This document shows positions 1 through 5,758 of a stretch of 5,758 nt of DNA, in pieces. The DNA comes from Cyanobacteria bacterium UBA8156 (GTDB lineage Bacteria; Cyanobacteriota; Cyanobacteriia; Pseudanabaenales; Pseudanabaenaceae). Under the pieces are notes generated by a model, which was not told where the DNA came from, made no database searches, and saw only the letters and a list, made by a program, of their open reading frames with translations. Where the stretch lies: positions 742 to 6,499 of the forward strand of contig DMPD01000328.1 of NCBI GenBank assembly GCA_003456125.1. Direction: 5' to 3'. Position numbers and translations under genes: made by a program. Each line of letters starts with the position of its first letter. Position 1 is the first letter of the stretch.

Positions 1-171
1 GATCGCCTTATCCGCCCGCCCGATTTTCTGGTAGGCCGACACCAACAACATTTGGGCTTCGATCGTCCCAGGCGTTGGGTTGGAAGATTCGGCACAGTAG
101 GCCCTCAACAGGGCAATGGCCTCGGTATACCGACGGCGTACCAGGGCTTCCTTGGCGGCTTTGAGGGACAT
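1..171 (-). CDS. TPR-like repeat protein, N-terminal fragment (3' end beyond window)
   Basis: Reading leftward from an ATG at 171-169, 57 codons stay open to the window edge, so only the N-terminus is visible. The translation begins MSLKAAKEALVRRRYTEAIA. Residues 4-26 look like one helix-turn-helix unit (AAKEAL, then YTEAIALLRAYC). Residues 39-57 resemble a second TPR unit, with the A-Y-x-x-x-G-x-x-x-x-A spacing (AYQKIGRADKA). TPR proteins act as protein-interaction scaffolds, and no enzymatic role can be inferred. There is no signal peptide or membrane segment in the visible part. The start is well supported: it lies 9 nt after the stop of the coiled-coil gene and has a strong AGGGGG Shine-Dalgarno. 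It is probably co-transcribed with the upstream genes. The TPR assignment is tentative because fewer than two full repeats are seen; an unrelated helical protein remains possible. Confidence 0.7.
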   Translation of the reverse strand, partial: MSLKAAKEALVRRRYTEAIALLRAYCAESSNPTPGTIEAQMLLVSAYQKIGRADKAI

Positions 172-176
172 GGCTA

Positions 177-182
177 CCCCCT
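177..182 (-). promoter_or_regulatory. Ribosome binding site of the TPR-like gene
   Basis: On the minus strand AGGGGG ends 5 nt before the ATG at 171-169. Its first two bases are the last two bases of the TAG stop codon (183-181) of the preceding coiled-coil gene, so stop codon and Shine-Dalgarno overlap. This supports the chosen start and suggests that a ribosome terminating upstream can pass directly to this gene. Confidence 0.6.
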
Positions 183-807
183 AATTGCGACGGAGTTCTT
201 TGCGACCGTTCTGGACAATTTTCAGCATTTCAATCAGTTGCATTTCCAATGTGGCCAAACTGCGATCGCTGTATTCGTCGGCTCCCCGTTGAATATCGTC
301 GCTCTCGGCCGCAATCCGTTGCCGCAGGGCATCGATTTCCTTTTGGGTCTGCCGCCGCATTTGGTTCACTTCTTCGAGGGTTTGTTGCCGCAGTTCTTCG
401 CATTCTTGGTGCACCGTCCGCCGCAACCGCTCTGCTTCCTGTTCTGCCTGCCGCACAATCCCCGACTCTTCCAACATCCGCTCCGACCGCGCCTTGGCCG
501 AAGCCTCGATTTGCTCGGCGTAGCGCTCGGCATCTTCCAAAATTTCTTGCCGCATCTGCAGCAGCTCTTCGGCCTTGGCGATCGCCGGGGGGATATTCAG
601 CCGCACCCGGTCAATCTGCTGGCAAACCCGTTCCTCGTCGATGACCGTCCGCCCCATGATCCGGGGGCCGCTATCCAACAGCATCTCCTCCAGACGATCC
701 AATTCGCGGTGCAAAGCCAGGAAACCATCGGCCCGCTCGCCGGCGGCGTTGGGCAACGGGCGACCGTTGACCCGTTGCGGATCGGCAGAAAGGTTTTCGG
801 GGGGCAT
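181..807 (-). CDS. DivIVA-like coiled-coil protein, candidate division/polarity factor
   Basis: This gene encodes a 208-residue cytoplasmic protein rich in Glu, Gln and Arg. Residues 1-30 are polar and probably disordered. Residues 31-75 form a compact block (LDRLEEMLLDS at 36-46, GRTVIDEERV at 52-61, then IDRVRLNIP) that resembles the conserved segment of cyanobacterial DivIVA-like proteins. Residues 77-170 are a nearly continuous coiled coil. After an acidic break, a final helix at 183-205 (LATLEMQLIEMLKIVQNG) is amphipathic. There is no signal peptide or transmembrane segment. Bacterial DivIVA proteins are coiled-coil scaffolds at division sites and poles, and cyanobacteria have a DivIVA-like division protein called Cdv3; whether this is its orthologue is my inference. 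The coiled coil alone could attract weak matches to ATP synthase subunit b, but the membrane helix of that subunit is absent. The ATG at 807-805 has a GAGG 4 nt upstream, and the gene follows coaD after 44 nt. Confidence 0.75.
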   Translation of the reverse strand: MPPENLSADPQRVNGRPLPNAAGERADGFLALHRELDRLEEMLLDSGPRIMGRTVIDEERVCQQIDRVRLNIPPAIAKAEELLQMRQEILEDAERYAEQIEASAKARSERMLEESGIVRQAEQEAERLRRTVHQECEELRQQTLEEVNQMRRQTQKEIDALRQRIAAESDDIQRGADEYSDRSLATLEMQLIEMLKIVQNGRKELRRN

Positions 808-851
808 AGGGCCTCGCTTGCCAACAATTGTCCGTAATTTTACCCGATCGC

Positions 852-1343
852 CTAAGCCTTGGGAAATCGCTGGGCCAGGGCGATCGCCACGTTGGCGGGC
901 ACCAGATGGGCCACCGGGCCGCCAAACCGGGCAATTTCGCGGACAACGCTGCTGCTCAAAAAACTGTACTCGGTGGACGTGACCAAAAATACGGTCTCCA
1001 GGTCTTCGGCTAGAGTCTTGTTGGTGTGGGCCATCTGCAATTCCAATTCAAAGTCGGAGACGGCCCGCAAGCCCCGCAGCAAAGCCCGGGCCCCCCGCTG
1101 CCGGGCGTAGGTTACGGTTAAACCCTCAAAGGCATCCACTTCGACGTTGGGCAAATGCTGGACGGCCCCCCGAATGAGCTCCACCCGTTCCGCCACCGCA
1201 AACAACGGCGTTTTGTTGGGGTTGCGCAACACCGCCACAATTACCCGCTCGAACAACCGACACCCCCGGGCGATCGCATCCAGATGGCCCAAGGTAATGG
1301 GATCAAAACTGCCGGGATAGACGGCCAAGGCGGGGGCGGTCAT
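852..1343 (-). CDS. coaD: Phosphopantetheine adenylyltransferase (PPAT)
   Basis: CoaD transfers AMP from ATP to 4'-phosphopantetheine, giving dephospho-CoA in the penultimate step of cytoplasmic coenzyme A synthesis. The 163-residue product is full length for the family (about 160). The nucleotidyltransferase motif is present near the N-terminus: [11 protein letters not shown] at 10-20, with T17 and H20 forming the TxxH signature. K44 fits the conserved substrate-binding lysine. [10 protein letters not shown] at 90-99 is the family-typical nucleotide-binding block. The C-terminal S-S-S-x-x-R-E motif lies at 130-136. Nothing essential appears to be missing. The ATG at 1343-1341 overlaps the TGA of the upstream ftsI-type gene as ATGA, and GGAG stands 8 nt before it, so translation is probably coupled. 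The product has no direct role in wall synthesis, so linkage to ftsI is likely organisational rather than mechanistic. Confidence 0.97.
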   Translation of the reverse strand: MTAPALAVYPGSFDPITLGHLDAIARGCRLFERVIVAVLRNPNKTPLFAVAERVELIRGAVQHLPNVEVDAFEGLTVTYARQRGARALLRGLRAVSDFELELQMAHTNKTLAEDLETVFLVTSTEYSFLSSSVVREIARFGGPVAHLVPANVAIALAQRFPKA

Positions 1344-3223
1344 GGTGCTGGCTCCGGTTTGGGGGTCAATTCCTCTGGAAAGGTAGGCGGAATGCGATCG
1401 CGCACAATGATGTCCTCCAGCAGGGCTTTGACGATGGGGGCCGCCACCGTCGAACCAAAGGCATCGTCGCCGATGGGTTCATCAATTACGGCCAAGACCA
1501 CGTAGCGGGGATTGGGTACCGGGAAAATACCAACGTAACTGGTGATTTTTTTGTCGGAATAACCACCGGCTTCGGCTTTTTGGGCGGTACCGGTTTTGCC
1601 ACCATAGCGATAGCCGGGAATGCGGGCACTCTGGCCAGTACCGGTTTCCACCACCGCTTGCATCATGGTCAAGACTTGAACCGCCGTCTGGGGGGAAAGC
1701 ACCTGGCGGGGCGGCAGCCGTTCGGGAAGAAACACCTCTTCCCCCGTTTCGTCGGTGAGGGCCCGCACCACATGGGGCACCAATACTTTGCCGTCGCTGG
1801 CCAGAATGCCTTGCAATTGCAGCATTTGGATGGGAGTCAACGAAAACCCCTGACCGAAAGCGGTTACCGCCTGCTCCACCCGACTGATCACAAATTCTTC
1901 TTGGGGCTTGAGCATACCGGAGGTTTCCGCCGGGAGGTCAATGCCGCTGTATTCCCCCACCCCCATGCGTTCCAGCCAGCCGTAGAAAATGGCGGGAGAC
2001 AACCGCCGCATGATGTGCACCATGCCCACGTTGCTGGAGCGGGCCAAAACTTGGGCGATGTTGAGGCTGCCCGGCGCTCCTACTTGATCGAAGTCCACGT
2101 TGGCAATTTGGCGATCGCTGACGGTAATCAACCCTTCGTCGTAAATCACGGTGTTGGGTTCAATGTTGCCGGTCTCCAGGGCAATGGCGATATTCACGGG
2201 TTTGAAGGTGGAACCGGGTTCGTAGAGGTCGGACACCGCCCAGTTTTTGAACAACTCCTGCCGCCCGGCATACTCAAAAAAGCGGTTGGGGTTATAGCTC
2301 GGCTCCGTAATCAGGGCCTGCAGCTCGCCGGTACGGGTTTCCATCACCATCACCGCCCCCCGTTTGGCGTTGTAGCGCTGCATTTGTTCCCGCAACACTT
2401 TGCGCCCCAACCGTTGCAGGCGCAAATCGATGGTCAGCACCAACCGCTTGTTGTCCACCGACAGCAAGCCGGGGGGGGCATAGGCCGGCAAAATTTTGCC
2501 TTGGTTGTTGATCAGCACGCTGGGAAAGACTTGCCGGGGAGTATCCGGGCAGATTTTGGGATCGGGAACCGGATTCAACAAACATTCGTAGGACAACTCC
2601 ACGCCGGCTTGACCGCGACCGCTCACGTCGGTATACCCCAACACCTGCGCCAGCAAGTCATCTTGCAAATAATAGCGATGGGCGCGCTCCTCCAGTTCGA
2701 TGCTGCTGAGTTGGCGTTGGGTACGCAGTTCCCGCAGCTGACCGGCGGTGGTCTCCGGCAACAACTCGGCCACCGTGACGCGGCCCGTGACGCCCCGCAA
2801 CCGTTCCACCAAGGCCTTGGGGTTTTGCCCGGTGACCGGCCCAATCCAATTGGCTATGTCTTCGAGGGTGACTGGCCGCTCCCGTCCCTTGTCTGTAACC
2901 CGATCTTTGCGCAGTAGGGTGGGGTAGAAATACAAGGTGTATTTGGGAACGGCAATGGCCAGGGTGCTGCCGTGGCGATCGACGATGCGCCGCCGCGCGA
3001 CAAACGTCCGGTACTGTCGGGTCTGTTGCATGCGGGCCTTCTCGGTCAACTCCGCAGCCACCAGCACCTGCAAATAGACCAACCGAGCCATCAAGGCCAA
3101 GCCCGCTATGACCAGCAAAAGCCACACCAGCACCAGTCGCCGCGGGGGCGAGGGCGGTGCGGTGGGCACCAATGTGGGGAAGGCATTCCGCCCTAGGCTG
3201 CGCTTGCGGCTAAGTCCAAACAT
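1340..3223 (-). CDS. ftsI: Class B penicillin-binding protein, FtsI/PBP3-type peptidoglycan transpeptidase
   Basis: This inner-membrane enzyme cross-links peptidoglycan peptides in the periplasm, and FtsI-type members act at the division septum. The 627-residue product has a short basic, proline-containing cytoplasmic tail (1-29) and one membrane anchor at about 30-49. A pedestal domain follows to roughly residue 260 (RRRIVDRHG at 78-85 is typical of the start). The transpeptidase domain covers about 265-605. All three active-site motifs are present: S338-T-F-K341 with the acyl-accepting serine, S396-S-N398, and K543-T-G545. [10 protein letters not shown] at 427-436 is also family-typical. 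A short proline-rich tail ends the protein, and no PASTA domains are visible. The only two cysteines, C214 and C225, lie in the pedestal. The ATG at 3223-3221 gives a 31-nt overlap with murD but has no clear Shine-Dalgarno. A GTG at 3169-3167 (residue 19) would preserve the anchor and remove the overlap. Assignment to the divisome rather than elongation rests on the murD-ftsI neighbourhood and overall resemblance. Confidence 0.93.
   Translation of the reverse strand: MFGLSRKRSLGRNAFPTLVPTAPPSPPRRLVLVWLLLVIAGLALMARLVYLQVLVAAELTEKARMQQTRQYRTFVARRRIVDRHGSTLAIAVPKYTLYFYPTLLRKDRVTDKGRERPVTLEDIANWIGPVTGQNPKALVERLRGVTGRVTVAELLPETTAGQLRELRTQRQLSSIELEERAHRYYLQDDLLAQVLGYTDVSGRGQAGVELSYECLLNPVPDPKICPDTPRQVFPSVLINNQGKILPAYAPPGLLSVDNKRLVLTIDLRLQRLGRKVLREQMQRYNAKRGAVMVMETRTGELQALITEPSYNPNRFFEYAGRQELFKNWAVSDLYEPGSTFKPVNIAIALETGNIEPNTVIYDEGLITVSDRQIANVDFDQVGAPGSLNIAQVLARSSNVGMVHIMRRLSPAIFYGWLERMGVGEYSGIDLPAETSGMLKPQEEFVISRVEQAVTAFGQGFSLTPIQMLQLQGILASDGKVLVPHVVRALTDETGEEVFLPERLPPRQVLSPQTAVQVLTMMQAVVETGTGQSARIPGYRYGGKTGTAQKAEAGGYSDKKITSYVGIFPVPNPRYVVLAVIDEPIGDDAFGSTVAAPIVKALLEDIIVRDRIPPTFPEELTPKPEPAP
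1352..1355 (-). promoter_or_regulatory. Ribosome binding site of coaD inside the ftsI 3' end
   Basis: GGAG on the minus strand lies 8 nt upstream of the coaD ATG, inside the last codons of the ftsI-type gene. It supports the coaD start that forms the ATGA overlap and would allow direct initiation as well as coupling to upstream termination. Confidence 0.55.
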
Positions 3224-4554
3224 AATTGTCGAAAGCGATCGCCCCGTTCTTCAAAGTTGCGAAAGGCATCAAAACTCGCACAGGCCGGCGCCAACAATAC
3301 GGTGTTGACGCCATATTTTCGGGCCAAAACCAACGCCCGCGGTACGGCTTCCTCTAGGGTGATTTGCAGTTCGGCGTGGGGATGATCCGTCAGCCATGCG
3401 GCGAAGTTTGGAGCGGCTTCCCCAAACAAAAGTACTGCTGCCGCTTTGGCTTGCAGTTGTTGCAGCCAGGGTTGGGGGTCTCCCGCCTTGGCCTGCCCCC
3501 CCGCCAATACAATCGCAGGCTGGGCGATCGCCTCTAGGGCCACCACGGCCGCTTCGTAATTGGTGGCTTTGCTGTCGTTGATAAACTGAATGCCGTCGAT
3601 ACGCACCACCGGCTCCAAACGATGGGGTACTCCCCGAAACCCAGCGGCTCCCTGGGCGATCGCCTCCTTGGCTAAGCCACACAGCTTGGCGGCCCCCACC
3701 GCCATCAACAAGTTTTGACGGTTGTGGTGCCCCACCAGTTGCCAATGTTCTAGGGACAAAATGTTTTCCCCGTGGGCCTGCACCCAATTATCGTCGATGG
3801 TGACGGCGCTGCCGCTGGTTTCCCCCGTCCACAAAATTTCCCGATCCGGAAACAACCGGGCGCCGTGGGCCGCCAAAAAGGGATCGTCCCGATTCAACAC
3901 CAAATGCTGGGAGCGGTGCAACAACGCCGCTTTGATGTCCCGGTAGTGCTCCAGAGTGCCGTGTCGATTCAAATGATCCGGGGTAAATGTCGTCCAGATG
4001 CCCACCACCGGGGCCACGCTGGGGGCACTCTCGATTTGATAGCTGCTCAGTTCCGCAATCAGCCAATCGGGGCGATCGCCCACCATTTGACCCACCACTT
4101 GGCACAAAGCCAAGCCAATGTTGCCGCAGGCGGGAGCGTGTTTGCCGGCCGCTTGAAACATCTGGGCGAGAAGGGCCGTCGTGGTGGTTTTGCCGTTGGT
4201 GCCCGTGATCCCTACCCAAGGAATCCCCTGACAAAATTGCCACGCCAGTTCCGCTTCCCCCATCACCGCTACCCCCAGCGATCGCGCCACTCCCAGCGCT
4301 GGGTGTTGCCAAGAAATGCCAGGGCTCACAACCAAAGTTTGGGGACGATGGGCAGCGGTGGCGACGGCTTCCGGCGTGAGGTCGAGCCCCAAGGCAACCG
4401 CAATACCGGCATCCTGCAACACTTGGGCCCGCTCTTGAAACAGGGCATCGCTCTGGCGCTCCCAAACCTGCACACGCCAACCCCGACGGGTCAAGAGCAG
4501 GGCGGCGGCCATCCCCGATTTGCCTAAACCAAATACCCAAGCGGTTTGCGTCAC
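3193..4554 (-). CDS. murD: UDP-N-acetylmuramoyl-L-alanine--D-glutamate ligase
   Basis: MurD is the cytoplasmic ATP-dependent ligase that adds D-glutamate to UDP-MurNAc-L-alanine, the second amino-acid addition of peptidoglycan precursor synthesis. The 453-residue product has the three Mur ligase domains. The N-terminal Rossmann-like domain begins with VFGLGKSGM at 7-15. The central ATPase carries the P-loop GTNGKTTTT at 118-126 (K122) and ELSSYQIE at 168-175. K208 in the DIKAAL block matches the lysine that is carbamylated in MurD enzymes. The linker and C-terminal domain hold PHRLE at 310-314, NDSKATN at 326-332 and the ACASFDAFRNFEERG block at 424-438. All key residues are intact. The start is a GTG (4554-4552) with a good AGGGG Shine-Dalgarno 8 nt upstream; the nearby ATG at 4559-4557 is out of frame and is followed immediately by a stop. 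The gene sits 24 nt after hisE and overlaps the ftsI-type gene by 31 nt. Confidence 0.97.
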   Translation of the reverse strand: MTQTAWVFGLGKSGMAAALLLTRRGWRVQVWERQSDALFQERAQVLQDAGIAVALGLDLTPEAVATAAHRPQTLVVSPGISWQHPALGVARSLGVAVMGEAELAWQFCQGIPWVGITGTNGKTTTTALLAQMFQAAGKHAPACGNIGLALCQVVGQMVGDRPDWLIAELSSYQIESAPSVAPVVGIWTTFTPDHLNRHGTLEHYRDIKAALLHRSQHLVLNRDDPFLAAHGARLFPDREILWTGETSGSAVTIDDNWVQAHGENILSLEHWQLVGHHNRQNLLMAVGAAKLCGLAKEAIAQGAAGFRGVPHRLEPVVRIDGIQFINDSKATNYEAAVVALEAIAQPAIVLAGGQAKAGDPQPWLQQLQAKAAAVLLFGEAAPNFAAWLTDHPHAELQITLEEAVPRALVLARKYGVNTVLLAPACASFDAFRNFEERGDRFRQLCLDLAASAA

Positions 4555-4562
4555 CCCATCTA

Positions 4563-4567
4563 CCCCT
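4563..4567 (-). promoter_or_regulatory. Ribosome binding site that fixes the GTG start of murD
   Basis: AGGGG, within the longer purine run GAAAGGGG on the minus strand, is 8 nt from the GTG at 4554-4552. No ATG or other usable start lies in frame between the hisE stop and this GTG, so the site decides the murD start. Confidence 0.65.
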
Positions 4568-4578
4568 TTCTTGGGATG

Positions 4579-4914
4579 CTATTTTAGTGCATCTTTGGGC
4601 TTTTCGCGACGGCGGGCTGCCAATTCGGCGTACACCAAATCCAAATCGGTGCCGCAATGGGCCAAAGCCACCAACAGGTGGTACAACACATCGGCGGCTT
4701 CGGCGGCGATCGCCCCCTGTTCCCGGTCTTTGCAGGCCATCACAAACTCTACGGCTTCTTCCCCAATCTTTTTCAGGATGCGGTTGTCGCCCCCCGCCAG
4801 CAATTTGCAGGTGTAGGATTCCGGCTGCGGGTTGCGTTGTCGCTCCTGGATCACGGCAAACAAAGATTGCAATGGATCGAGTAACGGATCGGGTAACGGG
4901 TCGGGTTCGGCCAT
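4579..4914 (-). CDS. hisE: Phosphoribosyl-ATP pyrophosphatase, stand-alone HisE
   Basis: HisE hydrolyses phosphoribosyl-ATP to phosphoribosyl-AMP and pyrophosphate, the second step of histidine synthesis, in the cytoplasm. The 111-residue product has the all-helical MazG-like fold signature. SYTCKLLAGG at 33-42 precedes KKIGEEAVEF at 48-57, whose E52, E53 and E56 are the expected Mg2+-binding acidic residues. AEAADVLYHLLV at 71-82 supplies E72 and D75. The C-terminal LAARRREK is also typical. No HisI (PR-AMP cyclohydrolase) domain precedes it, although many cyanobacteria carry a fused HisIE protein. The N-terminus holds three imperfect DPLx tetrapeptides (residues 5-16), encoded by a 12-nt direct repeat. 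The ATG at 4914-4912 is 6 nt after the purM stop; its Shine-Dalgarno is weak (GGA 10 nt upstream), so translation may depend on purM. An alternative later start would remove part of the first helix and is less likely. Confidence 0.95.
   Translation of the reverse strand: MAEPDPLPDPLLDPLQSLFAVIQERQRNPQPESYTCKLLAGGDNRILKKIGEEAVEFVMACKDREQGAIAAEAADVLYHLLVALAHCGTDLDLVYAELAARRREKPKDALK
4866..4902 (-). repeat. 12-nt imperfect tandem repeat in the hisE 5' end
   Basis: Three consecutive minus-strand units, GACCCGTTACCC, GATCCGTTACTC and GATCCATTGCAA, encode DPLP, DPLL and DPLQ near the N-terminus of HisE. The first two units match at 10 of 12 positions, and the third is more diverged. Because the unit length is a multiple of three, gain or loss of a copy would keep the frame. 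Confidence 0.6.
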
Positions 4915-4920
4915 GGGTTC

Positions 4921-5758
4921 TCAATCCAAAAATTGCAAGGTGCGGGGGCCCGCCACCACTTCCCCCAGAAGCACGGGCTGTTCAGCCTGAAAGTGACTCA
5001 GGGTCGATTTTACGGCAGTGGGGGGCACCACCACCGCCATGCCAATGCCCATGTTGAAGGTACGATACATTTCCTCCCAATCCACATCCCCCACTGTGGC
5101 CAACCACCGAAACAACGGCGGCACTTCCCAACCACGGCGATCGATTTGCACCCCCTGCCCTTCCCCCAAACACCGGGGCAGGTTTTCGGGGAGCCCCCCC
5201 CCGGTAATGTGGGCCAAACCATGGATGGGCAAGCCGGCCCGCCGCGCCGCCAACAGGCTTTGGACATAGATGGCGGTGGGCGTTAACAGCAAATCTCCCA
5301 ACGGGCGATCGGCAAAGGGGGGAATGAAATCCCAGGCGTACCCGGCTACAATCCGTCGGGCCAGGCTGTAACCGTTGCTGTGCAGGCCGGTGCTGGCCAG
5401 GCCAATCACCCGATCGCCCACCTGCACCGCGCTCCCATCCAACAGCTCGGCTTTTTCCACCACGCCGACGCAAAACCCCGCCACATCGTAGCGATCGCCT
5501 TCATAAAAACCGGGCATTTCGGCGGTTTCTCCCCCAATCAGGGCACACCCCGCCTGCACGCACCCATCGGCAACCCCCTTCACCACTTCGGCGAGGGCGG
5601 CGGGGGCCAACTTCCCGGTAGCCAAATAATCCAAGAAAAACAAAGGCTCGGCCCCGACCGTCGCAATGTCGTTGGCGCACATGGCCACCAAGTCGATGCC
5701 AATGGTGTCATGCTTTTGCAGGGCGCGGGCCACTTCCAGCTTGGTGCCCACGCCGTCG
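4921..5758 (-). CDS. purM: Phosphoribosylformylglycinamidine cyclo-ligase (AIR synthetase), 5' end missing
   Basis: PurM closes the imidazole ring of the purine precursor: it uses ATP to convert FGAM to aminoimidazole ribonucleotide in the cytoplasm. The window holds the last 278 codons; the reading frame runs off the right edge, and by comparison with the usual length of about 340 residues some 60-65 N-terminal residues are missing. The visible part opens with DGVGTK, the conserved internal motif of the family. The GTG at 5751-5749 is therefore the valine of this motif, not a start. Further family blocks (numbered from the first visible residue) are [15 protein letters not shown] at 16-30, [10 protein letters not shown] at 35-44, [10 protein letters not shown] at 74-83, [13 protein letters not shown] at 90-102, [11 protein letters not shown] at 122-132, [12 protein letters not shown] at 183-194 and [12 protein letters not shown] at 234-245. 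There is no frameshift. The gene ends 6 nt before hisE, so the two are probably co-transcribed. Confidence 0.96.
   Translation of the reverse strand, partial: DGVGTKLEVARALQKHDTIGIDLVAMCANDIATVGAEPLFFLDYLATGKLAPAALAEVVKGVADGCVQAGCALIGGETAEMPGFYEGDRYDVAGFCVGVVEKAELLDGSAVQVGDRVIGLASTGLHSNGYSLARRIVAGYAWDFIPPFADRPLGDLLLTPTAIYVQSLLAARRAGLPIHGLAHITGGGLPENLPRCLGEGQGVQIDRRGWEVPPLFRWLATVGDVDWEEMYRTFNMGIGMAVVVPPTAVKSTLSHFQAEQPVLLGEVVAGPRTLQFLD

Larger units (their letters stand above)
262..5498. repeat. HIP1 palindromes (GCGATCGC), 13 dispersed copies
   Basis: Complete GCGATCGC octamers start at 262, 578, 880, 1270, 1394, 2111, 3235, 3524, 3656, 4072, 4278, 4706 and 5491. This is about one per 440 bp, far above the chance expectation for an octamer. 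HIP1 is a well-known over-represented palindrome of many cyanobacterial genomes and is the main evidence for the taxonomic assignment here. All copies lie inside coding sequence, and none marks a gene boundary. The left window edge (GATCGCC) may cut a further copy. Confidence 0.9.

Noticed and set aside
181..807. ATP synthase subunit b as an identity for the coiled-coil protein
   Set aside because: There is no N-terminal membrane helix and the neighbours are not ATP synthase genes. The resemblance is only that of a charged coiled coil.
52..837. A 261-codon plus-strand frame opposite the TPR-like and DivIVA-like genes
   Set aside because: It spans two minus-strand genes and their junction, with no domain recognisable. 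The minus-strand frames have good ribosome binding sites and sensible protein composition.
808..851. The longest intergenic gap, checked for a promoter, terminator or small RNA
   Set aside because: The 44 nt contain no inverted repeat with a T-run and no convincing -35/-10 pair, so I see nothing beyond a short spacer.
1580..2917. A 445-codon open frame on the plus strand, opposite the ftsI-type gene
   Set aside because: It lies fully antisense to a gene with all its catalytic motifs, its translation is rich in His, Gln and Gly as expected for a shadow of GC-rich coding DNA, and I recognise no domain in it.
3772..4527. A 251-codon plus-strand frame opposite murD
   Set aside because: It is an antisense shadow of a complete, motif-bearing murD, with no family resemblance.
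4555..4578. Possible hairpin between hisE and murD
   Set aside because: Only short, interrupted pairings (CCC with GGG, CAT with ATG) are possible and no T-run follows, so it is neither a credible terminator nor a strong regulatory fold.
3788..4924. A 378-codon minus-strand frame overlapping hisE and murD in another phase
   Set aside because: It runs out of frame through two clearly identified enzymes and is rich in Arg, Gly and Ser, as out-of-frame GC-rich sequence is. It has no recognisable domain.
5749..5751. GTG as a possible purM start
   Set aside because: The codons before it continue the frame and give Asp-Gly, completing the conserved DGVGTK motif, which is internal in PurM. The true start is outside the window.

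Overview
The window is a GC-rich piece of a bacterial chromosome, very probably cyanobacterial. The main support is the palindrome GCGATCGC (HIP1), an element known to be over-represented in many cyanobacterial genomes. I counted 13 complete copies in about 5.8 kb. The proteins, especially the class B penicillin-binding protein and a DivIVA-like coiled-coil protein, fit that assignment. I cannot name a genus.

All genes lie on the minus strand, so transcription runs from the right edge to the left. In that order they are: purM (5' end missing, AIR synthetase), hisE (unfused phosphoribosyl-ATP pyrophosphatase), murD (UDP-MurNAc-L-Ala:D-Glu ligase), an ftsI-type class B penicillin-binding protein, coaD (phosphopantetheine adenylyltransferase), a DivIVA-like coiled-coil protein, and the first 57 codons of a TPR-like protein that leaves the left edge. 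The junctions are, in order, a 6-nt gap, a 24-nt gap, a 31-nt overlap, a 4-nt ATGA overlap, a 44-nt gap and a 9-nt gap. No gap exceeds 44 nt and I saw no convincing terminator or internal promoter, so the whole stretch looks like part of one co-transcribed unit. No RNA gene, CRISPR array, insertion sequence or other mobile element was found.

Functionally the set combines small-molecule biosynthesis (purine, histidine, coenzyme A) with cell-wall and division functions. MurD makes a cytoplasmic peptidoglycan precursor, and the FtsI-type enzyme cross-links peptidoglycan in the periplasm. The coiled-coil protein is a candidate division or polarity factor. The wall genes sit together, and the coiled-coil gene follows them with only coaD between.

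This is mostly ordinary housekeeping DNA; I found no sign of a new defence, mobile or RNA-based system. The points most worth a second look are the position of the DivIVA-like gene downstream of ftsI, the unfused HisE with a short DPLx repeat at its N-terminus, the only two cysteines of the PBP lying in one periplasmic loop, the murD/ftsI overlap, and the coding distribution of the HIP1 sites.
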